The position numbers were made by a program, and so were the translations under genes. 64,000 bases of DNA, taken from Anaeromassilibacillus senegalensis. Lineage in GTDB: Bacteria; Bacillota; Clostridia; Oscillospirales; Acutalibacteraceae. The notes below the pieces were generated by a model. That model searched no databases, was not told the DNA's origin, and saw only the letters and a list, made by a program, of their open reading frames with translations. Position 1 is the stretch's first letter. Each line of letters starts with the position of its first letter. The stretch spans positions 1,136,312-1,200,311 of the forward strand of contig NZ_LN868538.1 in the NCBI RefSeq assembly GCF_001261775.1, in the 5' to 3' direction. Positions 15,900 through 24,660 of this stretch are shown here, piece after piece.

Positions 15900-16226
15900 A
15901 TAATCCCCTCCTTACAGTTATATGTTTAAATTTTCCGGGGAAATTTTCAGTTAAACTGAGTAATGTTATCCACTCCAATTTAGTCATCCCGCACGCTGGT
16001 ACCGGAACTATGAACTATGCCAGACGATTACCGCAAATAACGGCGCCTTTCATTCAATCATCCGTCACAGGTGTCGGGAGCAGATCATTTCCGTCACACC
16101 ATTGCACAGAATACGGGAAAGAGTAAACTGTACAGACCGGAGGTCCCGGGAGCGAGTCCTTTCTGTCGCGGCCTTCCGTGGTACTGTGCTTCAATAAACT
16201 TCCGCCCGCGCCGTCCCGACCGGAGG
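15900..16226. repeat. Gap with a partial type-1 repeat at its right end
   Basis: The section 16135-16230 carries GAGTCCTTTCTGTCGCGG, GTGGTACTGTGCTTC and the marker CCGCGCCGTCCCGACCGGAGG, so it is an inverted type-1 fragment reaching the stop codon of the next gene. The rest is AT-rich and shows no gene. Confidence 0.65.
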
Positions 16227-17153
16227 TCAGCGGTTGATGGAACGGGCCATGCGGCGGTAGGTGTGGCGGATTCCCTTGATCGCGGTTGAATAGGCGGTGA
16301 TATTTTCCGGCAGTGCCATGCCGATATACCCCGCGTCGCCCAGATGGTGCATGTCGGTCCCCGCCATTTTACACCACAGCGCGATCTGCCGGATCGTCTG
16401 CTGGTCCGCGCCCTCCTGTGAGGTCCCGACCGCCGTCAGCGTCAGCAGTCCGAGGGAATGCGCGTACCCCACCAGCTCGCGGATATATTCCATTGTAATC
16501 CCGGGCACCGTTCCCGGCGCGGGCATCAAAATCACATCCGCGCCCGCGTCCGCAAACTCGCTGATGTCCTCGCGGGTGATCATCCCCTGTCCCGCCTCTT
16601 TCAGGATGCCGGACGCGTGCATCTTGCCCGCCACCAGAATAACGCGGTCGCCCAGCTCCGGCGCAATCGCTTTCAAGGACTCCGTAATCAGCTTGTTTTG
16701 CACGCCGATTCCCGGGTTCCCCGTCAGGATAATCATGTCCGCCCCCATCTCCACGGCGGCCTTCGCGTTTTGCAGGCTCGCCCTGCGCCCGTTGGTCAGG
16801 CTCCAGATGTCCTCATCCGTCTCCTTGGAAAAGGACTGCTCCGCCGGCTCCAGGTTGACGGCAACCAACCGCCCCGTCAGCCGCTTCACCTCACGGATCG
16901 TATCTTTCGGCTCCACCTTCGGCAGTCCCCAGATCTGCGGTTCAATCACGTCGAACATGTTCAGAATCACGATGTCCGCGCCCATGGCGGAGACAAACTC
17001 CGCGTTCGTGATATTTCCCAGCATCGGCTGCACCGCGCCGATGGTCTCGCACGCAAGAATGCGCCCCTCGCTCATCGCAATGGATTTTAAAATCTGGTCC
17101 TTGTTCATGTTTTCCAGGTCGGTGGTGTTGCAGTCCAGCAGACGTTTCAGCAT
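16227..17153 (-). CDS. TIM-barrel protein of the DUF7916 / PEP-phosphonomutase-like group
   Basis: 308 residues. Start chosen at the ATG with AGGAGG nine bases upstream (MLKRLLDCNTTDLENM); the earlier TTG abuts the ribosome site. Visible blocks are ACETIGAVQPMLGNITNAEF, ADIVILNMFDVIEPQIWG, VNLEPAE, GADMIILTGNPGIGVQNKL, VAGKMHASG, DAGADVILMPAPGTVPGITM and GTSQEGADQQTIRQIA. These proteins are annotated variously as PEP phosphonomutase-like or haloacid-dehalogenase-like and often accompany sugar uptake genes; the reaction is not established. A terminator separates it from the upstream pgcA. Confidence 0.75.
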   Translation of the reverse strand: MLKRLLDCNTTDLENMNKDQILKSIAMSEGRILACETIGAVQPMLGNITNAEFVSAMGADIVILNMFDVIEPQIWGLPKVEPKDTIREVKRLTGRLVAVNLEPAEQSFSKETDEDIWSLTNGRRASLQNAKAAVEMGADMIILTGNPGIGVQNKLITESLKAIAPELGDRVILVAGKMHASGILKEAGQGMITREDISEFADAGADVILMPAPGTVPGITMEYIRELVGYAHSLGLLTLTAVGTSQEGADQQTIRQIALWCKMAGTDMHHLGDAGYIGMALPENITAYSTAIKGIRHTYRRMARSINR

Positions 17154-17208
17154 ATTTTTCAACCTCCTGTATTTACGTGTTAATAAAAGGCCAATCTTTC
17201 AAATAAGC

Positions 17209-17240
17209 AGAAAGGGGCGGATTCCCATCCGCCCCCATTT
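17209..17240 (-). terminator. Rho-independent terminator of pgcA
   Basis: On the minus strand GGGGGCGGAT/ATCCGCCCC with a GGGA loop is followed by TTTCT, about 45 bp after the pgcA stop. Confidence 0.8.
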
Positions 17241-17282
17241 GTTTGCCCTTTTATTTTACCCTATCGTGAGGAATCATGCGTC

Positions 17283-18977
17283 TTAAATGCCCAGCAGCGG
17301 TTTAACCGCCGCTTCCAGCTTGCCGACGATCTCATTGGAATCCGCCTGTGTCGCACCCTTTGCGGACAGGTATATCTTGATCTTCGGTTCCGTGCCGGAG
17401 GGGCGCACAATCACCTTGCTGCCGTTTTCCAGACGGTATTCCAGCACGTTGGACTTCGGCAGGTCGATTGCACTGACCACGCCGCCGTCTGTGCGTTTGC
17501 TCGTCTCATAGTCGGACCAGCCGGAAACCTTGTAGCCCGCAATCTCCGCCGGCGCGTTGGCGCGCAGCGTATCCATGATGCGGTTCATGGTCTTCATGCC
17601 GTCCTCGCCTTCAAAGCCGAAGTTGAGCAGGCCGTTGCGGTAATAGCCGTGTTTTTCATACAGGGCGTTGATGGCATCCACCAGCGTCTTGCCCTGCTGT
17701 TTGTAGTAATACGCCATCTGGCAGATCAGCATACTGGCGTCCACGGCATCCTTGTCGCGCACATAGCCGCCGGACAGGTAGCCGTAGCTTTCCTCAAAGC
17801 CGAAGATGTAGCGTTCCGGATGACCCGCCGCCTCCAGAGAAGCGATCTGGTCGCCGATGTATTTGAAGCCGGTCAGCACGCGGCGCATCTCAATGCCATA
17901 GGAAGCCGCGACGGCGTCCGCCATATCGGTGCTGACGATGGTGGTGACCGCCACCGGGTCCTTCGGCATTTTGCCGTTCTTGATACGGGCCTGTGCGATA
18001 AAGTCGATCAGCAGCACGCCGACCTCGTTGCCGCTCATGAGCACATACTGGCCATCGTGGCGCACCGCGATTCCGCAGCGGTCACAGTCCGGGTCGGTTG
18101 CGACAAGCAGGTCGCCCTGCACCTTTTCAGCAAGCTCCAAGCCCTTTTGCAGCGCTTCCTTGACCTCGGGGTTCGGGAACGGGCAGGTGGTGAAGTTGCC
18201 GTCCGGCATCTCCTGCTCCGGAACAACGGTCACGTCGTCCACGCCGATCATGTCGAGAATGCGGGTGACGCATACGCGGCCGGAACCGTTGAGCGGCGTA
18301 TAGACCACCTTAAGACCCTTGCAGGGCTCCGGGATCACGCTCTGGTTGAGAACCTCCTGCAAAAACGCGTTGATGACCTCATCCTTGATGTAGACGATGC
18401 GGCCTTCCCGAACGCCGTCTTCAAAGTCCATGCGCTTTACGCCGGTAAAGACGTCGGTTTTGGCAATGGCGGCGGAAACTTCGTCCGCGGCCTCGCTGGT
18501 GATCTGGCAGCCGTCGCTGCCGTATACTTTATAGCCGTTGTATTTGGACGGATTGTGGCTCGCGGTCACGCAGACGCCCGCGTCGCATTTTAAATAACGG
18601 GTCGCGAAGGAAAGCGTCGGCACCGGGGAAAGCCACGGATAGATGTGCGCGGTGATACCGTTGGCGGCGAGAACCGCGGCGGTTTCTTTTGCAAAGACGT
18701 CGGATTTAATGCGGCTGTCATACGCGATCGCCACATGGGCGCTACGCACATGGGCGTTCAGGTAATCCGCCAATCCCTGGGTCGCTTTGCGGACAATATA
18801 GACATTCATACGGTTGGTTCCGGCGCCGATCACGCCGCGCAGGCCCGCCGTACCGAAGTCGAGGTTGCAGTAGAATCGGTCGTTGATTTCTTCCGGCTGG
18901 TTGCGGATGGATTCCAGTTCCGCCGTCAAATCGGGGTCATCCAGCTTCTGGGCCAGCCATCTTTCATATTCACTCAT
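17283..18977 (-). CDS. pgcA: Phosphoglucomutase/phosphomannomutase (alpha-phosphohexomutase)
   Basis: 564 residues, typical of the firmicute PgcA group. The catalytic phosphoserine loop is TASHNPSKYNGYKVYG, the metal loop TDPDCDRCGIAVR, the sugar-binding loop GFEESYGYLSGGYVRDKDA and the phosphate-binding loop VRPSGTEPKIKIYL. N-terminal FGTAGLRGVIG is also diagnostic. It interconverts glucose-6-phosphate and glucose-1-phosphate for glycogen and envelope sugar synthesis. The ATG at 18977 is preferred: AAGGGGGA lies seven bases upstream, whereas the earlier TTG overlaps it. A 10-bp leader hairpin is present at 19015-19047. Confidence 0.95.
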   Translation of the reverse strand: MSEYERWLAQKLDDPDLTAELESIRNQPEEINDRFYCNLDFGTAGLRGVIGAGTNRMNVYIVRKATQGLADYLNAHVRSAHVAIAYDSRIKSDVFAKETAAVLAANGITAHIYPWLSPVPTLSFATRYLKCDAGVCVTASHNPSKYNGYKVYGSDGCQITSEAADEVSAAIAKTDVFTGVKRMDFEDGVREGRIVYIKDEVINAFLQEVLNQSVIPEPCKGLKVVYTPLNGSGRVCVTRILDMIGVDDVTVVPEQEMPDGNFTTCPFPNPEVKEALQKGLELAEKVQGDLLVATDPDCDRCGIAVRHDGQYVLMSGNEVGVLLIDFIAQARIKNGKMPKDPVAVTTIVSTDMADAVAASYGIEMRRVLTGFKYIGDQIASLEAAGHPERYIFGFEESYGYLSGGYVRDKDAVDASMLICQMAYYYKQQGKTLVDAINALYEKHGYYRNGLLNFGFEGEDGMKTMNRIMDTLRANAPAEIAGYKVSGWSDYETSKRTDGGVVSAIDLPKSNVLEYRLENGSKVIVRPSGTEPKIKIYLSAKGATQADSNEIVGKLEAAVKPLLGI

Positions 18978-19014
18978 GTTTATATCCCCCTTCAATACCT
19001 ATGACAAATTTGTA

Positions 19015-19047
19015 TGGAATCCGGAAAGACTGTTTCACCGGATTCCA
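19015..19047. promoter_or_regulatory. Leader hairpin upstream of pgcA
   Basis: TGGAATCCGG / CCGGATTCCA, a perfect 10-bp stem with a 13-base loop, 40 bp before the pgcA start. No T-run follows on the pgcA strand, so it is not a simple terminator. Confidence 0.5.
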
Positions 19048-19087
19048 TTCAATCAACATTTCTATATATAGAGTACCATTCAATTCC

Positions 19088-19364
19088 GCCCCTGTCAATG
19101 GACCTGCGGTCAGCGCGGCCCGCCATGCAGCATATGCAAAATCGCATTTGCACAGTGGCGGGACGGAAAGAACAATCTCCCGTTTGGGCAATCTCAACCG
19201 ACGATCCGCAAGAACCCATAAAAAAGCAACCCCAACCAAAGCTCCCCCCGGCAATGAAGTGCACCCCGCCTTCCCTGAGCAACTCAAGTATATGAGGATA
19301 CCGGGGGTGTAGGGGGCGTGAGTCGAAGTCATCCGGAGCCCACTCTCGCGCCCCAAAAACCTAA
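19088..19364. repeat. Type-1 dispersed repeat copy with GGTCAGCGCGG edge
   Basis: Contains GACCTGCGGTCAGCGCGGCC, CAGTGGCGGGACGGAAAGAA, GGCAATGAAGTGCACCCCGC, TATGAGGATACCGGGGGTGT and GAGTCGAAGTCATCCGGAGC. The latter strings match 2200-2590 and 53760-53860. Confidence 0.8.
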
Positions 19365-20160
19365 TTGACACGCACCAAGTGACAAACTAACGCAAATCAG
19401 CCACTGTTTACCGCCGCTTTTAGAAATGTAGAAATATATTTTAAGAATGGTATGCAAGAAAAAATGCTTCCCGCCGTAGGCGCGTCCCGACCACAGGTCC
19501 GCGAAAGACGTTGCACGTCCGTGCCTTTGTCCAACTTTCGTGGCAAAACCGGACACACAGTGTCTAACGCGCCTACGGCGATGGTCGTTTGGAGCGTCGT
19601 GCGAGGCTTCAGTCTCAAGCGAGCGTCCCCACCGGAGGTGCCGCCCGGCATGAGGGCAACCAGCGGTTTTCTCCCGCTTTATTAAAAGCGTAAAAAGGGA
19701 TAAGATTGCATGTGCAATCAATTTGCTTGTTTCATGTAAAGTGTTTCTAATTCTTCTTTTTAATACAAGGTTGCCTACGCAACAACATTCACTGTAATTG
19801 CGTTATGGAATAAAACTTTTAAAAGAAATGTTGCTTGTACAACAAATCTTCTTTTGTTTTCTTAAAGCAAAGAATCCCGTTGTTTTCGCAATGTGAAAAT
19901 TTACTTTTGCTTGTTTAAAACAAAGAACCCCATTATTTTTGAAAGATAAAAATTTGTTTTACTTTTTGAAAGTAAAAAGTCTTTGCTGTCGCTTTTCAAA
20001 GCGACGTACATTCCCAGCGAAAGCTGGGAAATTAGAAAAAGCCCCAGAGGTAGCACCCTGCCTCATAAACAACCCTATCACTCGTTCCCACTCGCTCTTC
20101 TCAGAAAGAGAGTTTCGTTCTCTGCGGAGAACGACCAAAGGCTCTGCCTTTGGAAACCGC
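19365..20160. repeat. Type-2 dispersed repeat, long copy 2
   Basis: Matches 2593-3500 nearly from end to end: AATTGACACGCACCAAGTGA, CAGCCACTGTTTACCGCCGC, GTCTAACGCGCCTACGGCGA, ACCGGAGGTGCCGCCCGGCA, then AT-rich DNA and the stem-loop chain. Here the arms are GTCGCTTTtcAAAGCGAC, CCCAGCgaaaGCTGGG, GTTCTCtgcgGAGAAC and CCACCTTTtagAAAGGTGG. Compared with copy 1 these stems differ in sequence but keep pairing. Confidence 0.85.
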
Positions 20161-20433
20161 CACCTTTTAGAAAGGTGGGGAAACAAGTTTTAATCATTAC
20201 CTGTCAGGTAAAAAATGATCCTCGCCGTAGGCGCGAGCCGACCGCAGGTCCCACCTTTTAGAAAGGTGGGGAAACAAGTTTTAATCATTACCTGTCAGGT
20301 AAAAAATGATCCTCGCCGTAGGCGCGAGCCGACCGCAGGTCCCACCTTTTAGAAAGGTGGAGAAATATGTTTTAACCATTACCAACCAGGTGAAAATAAT
20401 CCTCGCCGTAGGTGCGACCTGACCGGAGATCCT
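20161..20433. repeat. 91-bp tandem repeat, three copies
   Basis: CACCTTTTAGAAAGGTGG starts at 20161, 20252 and 20343, a constant 91-bp period. Copies 1 and 2 are virtually identical; copy 3 has about ten changes. Each unit holds a CACCTTT/AAAGGTG hairpin, ACCTGtCAGGT and GACCgcaGGTC. It is an amplified form of the terminal module of the type-2 element; single modules lie at 3480-3630, 29250-29335 and 35280-35384. Confidence 0.9.
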
Positions 20434-20452
20434 ACCCCGGCAAGGGAAAGAA

Positions 20453-20944
20453 TCACCGCCAGTTGTGTTGGCCTCCGCCATTCAATGCGACAATATTCGT
20501 CACGATCCCCGCTTTGGTAATATCGATCACCCCATACGTTCCCAGCGCCCCATGCAGGCTGCCGGGATTCATCAGATACAGCCCGTTGTCATATTCCGTC
20601 AATGCCTGATGCGTATGCCCAAACAGCAAAATATCCGCGCCCTTTTCTCTTGCGGCACAGCAAACCTGATACAGTCCGTATTTGACATTATACGAATAAC
20701 CATGCGTATAGAAAATTCGTTTGCCTTCCAGCACAATTTCCCCATCTGCCGGGAGCGTACTCCCCCAATCGCAGTTACCGCGTACCTGCAAAAACATTTT
20801 TTCCGGAAACTTTGCCTTGACCAGGTCTGCTTCGTCTGCGCCGTCACCCAGATGGATTACTACTTCCGCTTTCGACTGGCGCAAAACCGCCTGTTCCAGA
20901 GAATATTGGTCCCGGTGCGTATCCGAGACGACTAAAATTCGCAT
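20453..20944 (-). CDS. YfcE/MJ0936-type metallophosphoesterase
   Basis: 163 residues from the ATG with AAAGGAG just upstream (MRILVVSDTHRD). All five calcineurin-like motifs are visible: D-x-H (SDTH), GD (HLGDGADE), GN(C)D (RGNCD), H (YTHGYSYNV) and GHTH (LFGHTHQAL). The family hydrolyses phosphodiesters with a two-metal centre; natural substrates vary. It is divergent from the three-gene cluster at 21090-22229 and its frame reaches into the type-2 repeat edge at its 3' end. In other Clostridia this family often follows rdgB, which is not seen here. Confidence 0.9.
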   Translation of the reverse strand: MRILVVSDTHRDQYSLEQAVLRQSKAEVVIHLGDGADEADLVKAKFPEKMFLQVRGNCDWGSTLPADGEIVLEGKRIFYTHGYSYNVKYGLYQVCCAAREKGADILLFGHTHQALTEYDNGLYLMNPGSLHGALGTYGVIDITKAGIVTNIVALNGGGQHNWR

Positions 20945-20999
20945 GTCTCCTTTTCCCTCCATAAACGCCCGCATGGACGCCATGTATGCGCCAAATCCG

Positions 21000-21045
21000 G
21001 GCCGCAATCATATACTGTGATGATAAAACATATATTAGTATGACC
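21000..21045 (+). promoter_or_regulatory. Candidate sporulation-type promoter for the 21.1-22.2 kb cluster
   Basis: The sequence ATCATATAC, then 14-15 bases, then CATATATTA (about 21027-21035) fits the general form of sigma-E/sigma-K promoters (-10 CATANNNTA). A sigma-A pair is not evident. Inference only. Confidence 0.3.
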
Positions 21046-21089
21046 AGTAACGCGGGAAAAGTCCCGCCTGCAAAAAAGGAGTGGTCTTT

Positions 21090-21269
21090 ATGCCAGCAAA
21101 CCAGCCGAATGCAGATCAGCAGCAACTGCTCAACAATCTGCTGAAATCCCTCAGCCCGGCAGATACCGACAAGCTGAACAAAATCCTGAACGACAAGGAA
21201 GCAACCAACAAAATTCTGAGTACGCCGCAGGCGCAGCAGCTTCTGCAAAAATTCACCAGCGGGAAATAA
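21090..21269 (+). CDS. Uncharacterised 59-aa helical protein
   Basis: Reads MPANQPNADQQQLLNNLLKS, then SLSPADTDKLNKILNDKEATNKILSTPQ in pieces and a basic end (LQKFTSGK). An AAAGGAG eight bases upstream sets the ATG at 21090 rather than the GTG at 21081. It is all-helical with the pattern 'ILxDKEATxKILxTPxAQxLLxKF'. No function recognised. It is the first of three co-directional small genes with normal ribosome sites that look like one operon; the next starts 28 bp later. Confidence 0.75.
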   Translation: MPANQPNADQQQLLNNLLKSLSPADTDKLNKILNDKEATNKILSTPQAQQLLQKFTSGK

Positions 21270-21297
21270 CACCGCGCCACGGAAAGGAGGGGAACCC

Positions 21298-21666
21298 ATG
21301 GATGATCTCGCCGGAAAAATCGGCGAACTGCTCCAGAACCCTGCCATTGCCAATCTGTTGGGTCAGTTCGGCGGACCGCAGGAGGAAGCGCCGCAGGCAC
21401 CTGATATGCCGCAGCAGCCGCAACCGCAGTCCGCGCCGCAGGGGAACCCTCTTTCCGGTCTCGGCATCGACGGAGATACCATCCAGACCGTAATGAAGAT
21501 CGCACCGCTGCTCTCCAACATGAACCAGGAGGACGACAATACGCGTTTTCTTCATGCACTCCGTCCGCTGCTGAGCGACGAGCGTCAGAAAAAGCTGGAC
21601 GAGGCGGCAAAGATTTTACAGTTGATGCGCATGCTGCCGATTCTGAAGAGCCAGGGCATCCTCTGA
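21298..21666 (+). CDS. Uncharacterised 122-aa protein with Pro/Gln-rich linker
   Basis: N-terminal residues 1-25 form a short helix (MDDLAGKIGELLQNPAIANL), followed by a Pro/Gln-rich low-complexity linker (~30-60) and a helical C-terminal half (QTVMKIAPLLSNMN, then ALRPLLSDERQKKLDEAAKI). GGAGGGG ends six bases before the ATG. The helix-linker-helix form and the repeated 'LLxNP/LLSDE' style resemble its upstream neighbour, suggesting proteins that bind one another. Function is unknown. Confidence 0.75.
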   Translation: MDDLAGKIGELLQNPAIANLLGQFGGPQEEAPQAPDMPQQPQPQSAPQGNPLSGLGIDGDTIQTVMKIAPLLSNMNQEDDNTRFLHALRPLLSDERQKKLDEAAKILQLMRMLPILKSQGIL

Positions 21667-21719
21667 CCCGCCCACGGCAAACAATCTTTTAGAAACCTTT
21701 TGGGAAGGGGGGACCCGCT

Positions 21720-22229
21720 ATGGCTGTGCTCGACAGTGAAATGAACCGCATGCAGCAAGACGCGATCCGGCGTATGCGGGAAATGCAGACGCGTGCCATG
21801 CCGCCGCAGCCCGTCAATCAGCAGGACACGCGCGGCGGCCGCACACAACCGCGGCAGGCCGCTTCCACATCCCATTCCCCCAATGCCGCACAGCACAGCG
21901 CCGCCCGGAACGAGCCGCGCACACCAAACCGGCATCCGGAACCGGCGCCGCGCCAAACCGCGCCGCATCCCCCGCAGGGGACCGTTCACTCCAGCCGTGT
22001 GGAGCCGGCGCACACGGAACCACACCATGCACAGCGGGAACCGGAACCGGTCCGGCAGGAAGCCCCGCCGCAGGCAGTCCCGGCAAAGCCGGCAAGTCCA
22101 CTGACCGGGTTCTTTGAAATGCTGTTCAAAGACAGCGACCGCACGCTAATCCTGGCGCTGCTTCTGGTGTTGTATGAGGAAAAGGCCGATCCGTCGCTGC
22201 TTTTCGCCCTCATGTATATTGCTCTATAA
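21720..22229 (+). CDS. Uncharacterised 169-aa protein with long disordered region and hydrophobic C-terminus
   Basis: Residues 1-25 are helical (MAVLDSEMNRMQQDAIRRMR), 27-125 a Pro/Gln/His-rich, repeat-like disordered segment, and 130-169 a strongly hydrophobic end (TLILALLLVLYEEKADPSLL, FALMYIAL). That C-terminal 'D-x-x-LLLALLLxLYEEKADxxLLxALxYIAL' pattern is one I associate with unnamed proteins in spore-forming Clostridia. A GAAGGGGGG precedes the ATG. It may be membrane-associated at its C-terminus. It ends the three-gene cluster and is followed by a terminator. Confidence 0.72.
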   Translation: MAVLDSEMNRMQQDAIRRMREMQTRAMPPQPVNQQDTRGGRTQPRQAASTSHSPNAAQHSAARNEPRTPNRHPEPAPRQTAPHPPQGTVHSSRVEPAHTEPHHAQREPEPVRQEAPPQAVPAKPASPLTGFFEMLFKDSDRTLILALLLVLYEEKADPSLLFALMYIAL

Positions 22230-22230
22230 A

Positions 22231-22262
22231 GACGTCCCGGATTATGGGGCGTCTTTTTTATT
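22231..22262 (+). terminator. Terminator of the three-gene cluster
   Basis: AGACGTCCC/GGGGCGTCT with one G-T pair, then TTTTTTATT. The next 40 bp (22258-22301) match the type-3 repeat. Confidence 0.85.
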
Positions 22263-22340
22263 ACATCAAGAAAATTCTTGGACTTTCCACTTTTGCCAAG
22301 TCAACGGGAGCACTTTAAAACCAGTAAAACGCCGCTGTTT

Positions 22341-23327
22341 TTACTCCTCACCGTCCAACGAACGAATGGCGGAGATATAATATTTCTGCGTAGTGGGGTC
22401 CAGAGACAGCTCGTATTCCATGTATTTGGTTGGTGAGGGACGTTCCAGGTCACTGGTGGTCTGGTTGCGCCATTCGTCGCTGGGCGACACATATCCTACG
22501 CGAAGCAAGATCTTATCGCCGTTTTTTCGTATACTTTCCGTATAAGGCGTGTAGGTGCTGTCCGAGCTGTATAGAGCCACATGGAATTCATTGGCGGAGG
22601 AATCGTATTCAAAGAAAGTTTCTTCCGCGGGCGTACGCGGCTGCAGCTGGCAGTCCGGGCCGAACAGCTCACGGCAAGCCTCGACCACGTCGCCCAGCGG
22701 CACCAATGCGCGCCCGGCGTCGTCATACTCTGAATAGTTCGTGCCGTTGTTTGCGGTAATCGTCTTCCACAGGGACGCGTTGAGCACAAAATTTTCGTCC
22801 GCCTCCTGCGGCGACTCAAACGGCGAGGGGTCCTGCATGACGACCGGCCCCAGGAACGTATCGTACTCGCGAAGCTGGGTATCGTCCGTTACCGTTTTAT
22901 AAATCTGGTTCCCGATGGTCCCCGCGATGAAGCCCACGCCGACCAGTGCCAGCAGCAGCACAAGCGCGCCCACCGCGATGCCGTACCGGCGCTTGCCGCG
23001 GCGGCGGACCGGCTGTTCCGCAACAGAGGGAATCTCCTCCGGTTCCTCATCCGACCATTTGGCCAGCAGGCCGTCGTCTTCGTCCGCCTCCGGATAGAAG
23101 TCGTCAATTTCCGTCTCGTCGTCCTCCGCCGGAACATCCGGGACAAGCTGCGGTTCCTGTCCGTACAGGCCGCGATAGTCGGCGGAAAAACCCTCGACCT
23201 GCTGGCTCTCCTGCCGCCGGGCCGTGGAATATTCCAGAATTTCTTCTTCATCCGTCCTGCGCCGCTCCTGTGCGGGCGCGGGGCGTTTTTTTCCTCGGTT
23301 TTTTCGATTTTCCAGGTTGTTACTCAT
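22341..23327 (-). CDS. Uncharacterised single-pass membrane protein in the proBA transcript
   Basis: 328 residues. Residues 1-110 are charged and acidic (many E/D, with basic clusters at both ends), about 118-142 one membrane segment (IAVGALVLLLALVGVGFIAG), and the rest an extracytoplasmic domain with regions such as EEIL-free DDTQLREYDTFLGPVVMQDP, LFGPDCQLQPRTPAEE and MEYELSLDPTTQKYYISAIR. GGAGAGC precedes the ATG by six bases. It lies only 33 bp after proA on the same strand, so it probably belongs to the same transcript, but the link to proline synthesis is unclear. Type II orientation is inferred. Confidence 0.78.
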   Translation of the reverse strand: MSNNLENRKNRGKKRPAPAQERRRTDEEEILEYSTARRQESQQVEGFSADYRGLYGQEPQLVPDVPAEDDETEIDDFYPEADEDDGLLAKWSDEEPEEIPSVAEQPVRRRGKRRYGIAVGALVLLLALVGVGFIAGTIGNQIYKTVTDDTQLREYDTFLGPVVMQDPSPFESPQEADENFVLNASLWKTITANNGTNYSEYDDAGRALVPLGDVVEACRELFGPDCQLQPRTPAEETFFEYDSSANEFHVALYSSDSTYTPYTESIRKNGDKILLRVGYVSPSDEWRNQTTSDLERPSPTKYMEYELSLDPTTQKYYISAIRSLDGEE

Positions 23328-23360
23328 GTATGCTCTCCATATCAACAAACGGTTTTTTAT

Positions 23361-24605
23361 TTATCGAATCTGCCCGTCCCCTGTAATGATGAACTTGGTG
23401 GATGTCAGCTCCCGCACGCCCATCGGGCCGCGCGCGTGCAGCTTCTGCGTGGAGATTCCAATTTCCGCGCCGCAGCCAAACTCGCCGCCGTCCGTAAATC
23501 GGGTGGACGCATTGACATAAACCGCCGCGGAATCAACCTGCGCCGTGAATTTCCGCGCGTTTGCATAGTCGTTCGTGAGGATCGCCTCACTGTGGCCGGA
23601 GGAATATTTTGCGATGTGCGCAACCGCTTCATCAAAGGAATCAACCACCTTGACCGCAAGGATATAGTCGAGATACTCGCGGCCCCAGTCCTCTTCCTCC
23701 GCGGGAAGCACACTTTCGCCCAGAATGGCGCGCGTCCGCTCACAGCCGCGCAGCTCCACCTGCTTCTCATCCAGCTTTGCTTTGATCGCCGGAAGCGCAC
23801 GGTCCGCGACGTCCTTATGAATCAGCAACTTTTCCATCGCGTTGCAGACGGAAGGTCGGGAGGTTTTCGCATTGAATACAATATTGGCCGCCATATCGAC
23901 GTCCGCCGAAGCGTCTACATAGATATGGCAGTTGCCCACGCCCGTTTCAATCACCGGAACACGGGAATTTTCCACGACGGAACGGATCAGCCCCGCGCCG
24001 CCGCGCGGAATCAGCACGTCTAAATAACCCGTCAGGCCCATCATCTCCAGAGAGGAGGCGCGCGTCGTATCCTGCACCAGCTGGATGCAGTCTGCGGGCA
24101 GGCCCGCCTGCTCCACCGCGCCGCGCATTGCATTCATGATCGCCGTATTGGAGTGGATCGCCTCCTTGCCGCCGCGCAGGATCACCGCATTGCCCGCCTT
24201 GAGGCAGAGCGCCGCCGCGTCCGCCGTGACATTCGGCCGCGCCTCATAGATGATCCCGATGACGCCCATCGGCACGCGCACGCGCTGAATCTGCAAGCCG
24301 TTCGGGCGGACAAACCCGCTGATGACCTGCCCCACGGGGTCTTCCTGCGCCGCCACATCGCGTACGCCCTGCGCCATTCCCGCCACACGGGCCGGGCTGA
24401 GCGCCAGACGGTCGACCAGGCTTTCCTTCATGCCGTTTTCCCGGGCGGCCTGCAAATCCAGTTCATTCGCCGCCAGAATCTCCGCTTCCTGCGCTTCAAT
24501 GGCGCTTGCCATCGCCAGCAGCGCGGCGTCTTTCTTTGCGCCGGCCACCGCCAGCACGCGTGCCGCTTCCTTTGCCTGTTGTCCCATTTGTTCCAGTACG
24601 GTCAT
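23361..24605 (-). CDS. proA: Glutamate-5-semialdehyde dehydrogenase (gamma-glutamyl phosphate reductase)
   Basis: 414 residues, normal length. Start at the ATG after AAAGGTGG; the frame is open further upstream but overlaps the proB tail. Family motifs: GVIGIIYEARPNVTADAAAL, KAGNAVILRGGKEAIHSN, LIPRGGAGLIRSVVENS, VPVIETGVGNCHIYVD, and the catalytic cysteine in SRPSVCNAMEKLLIH. It reduces glutamyl-5-phosphate with NADPH in the second step of proline synthesis. It follows proB by 55 bp and forms a proBA operon with it. Confidence 0.97.
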   Translation of the reverse strand: MTVLEQMGQQAKEAARVLAVAGAKKDAALLAMASAIEAQEAEILAANELDLQAARENGMKESLVDRLALSPARVAGMAQGVRDVAAQEDPVGQVISGFVRPNGLQIQRVRVPMGVIGIIYEARPNVTADAAALCLKAGNAVILRGGKEAIHSNTAIMNAMRGAVEQAGLPADCIQLVQDTTRASSLEMMGLTGYLDVLIPRGGAGLIRSVVENSRVPVIETGVGNCHIYVDASADVDMAANIVFNAKTSRPSVCNAMEKLLIHKDVADRALPAIKAKLDEKQVELRGCERTRAILGESVLPAEEEDWGREYLDYILAVKVVDSFDEAVAHIAKYSSGHSEAILTNDYANARKFTAQVDSAAVYVNASTRFTDGGEFGCGAEIGISTQKLHARGPMGVRELTSTKFIITGDGQIR

Positions 24606-24660
24606 GGACGATCCACCTTTCTGTCTGCGGCGCGGACGGCAGCCCGCCCGTGCCCTTATT

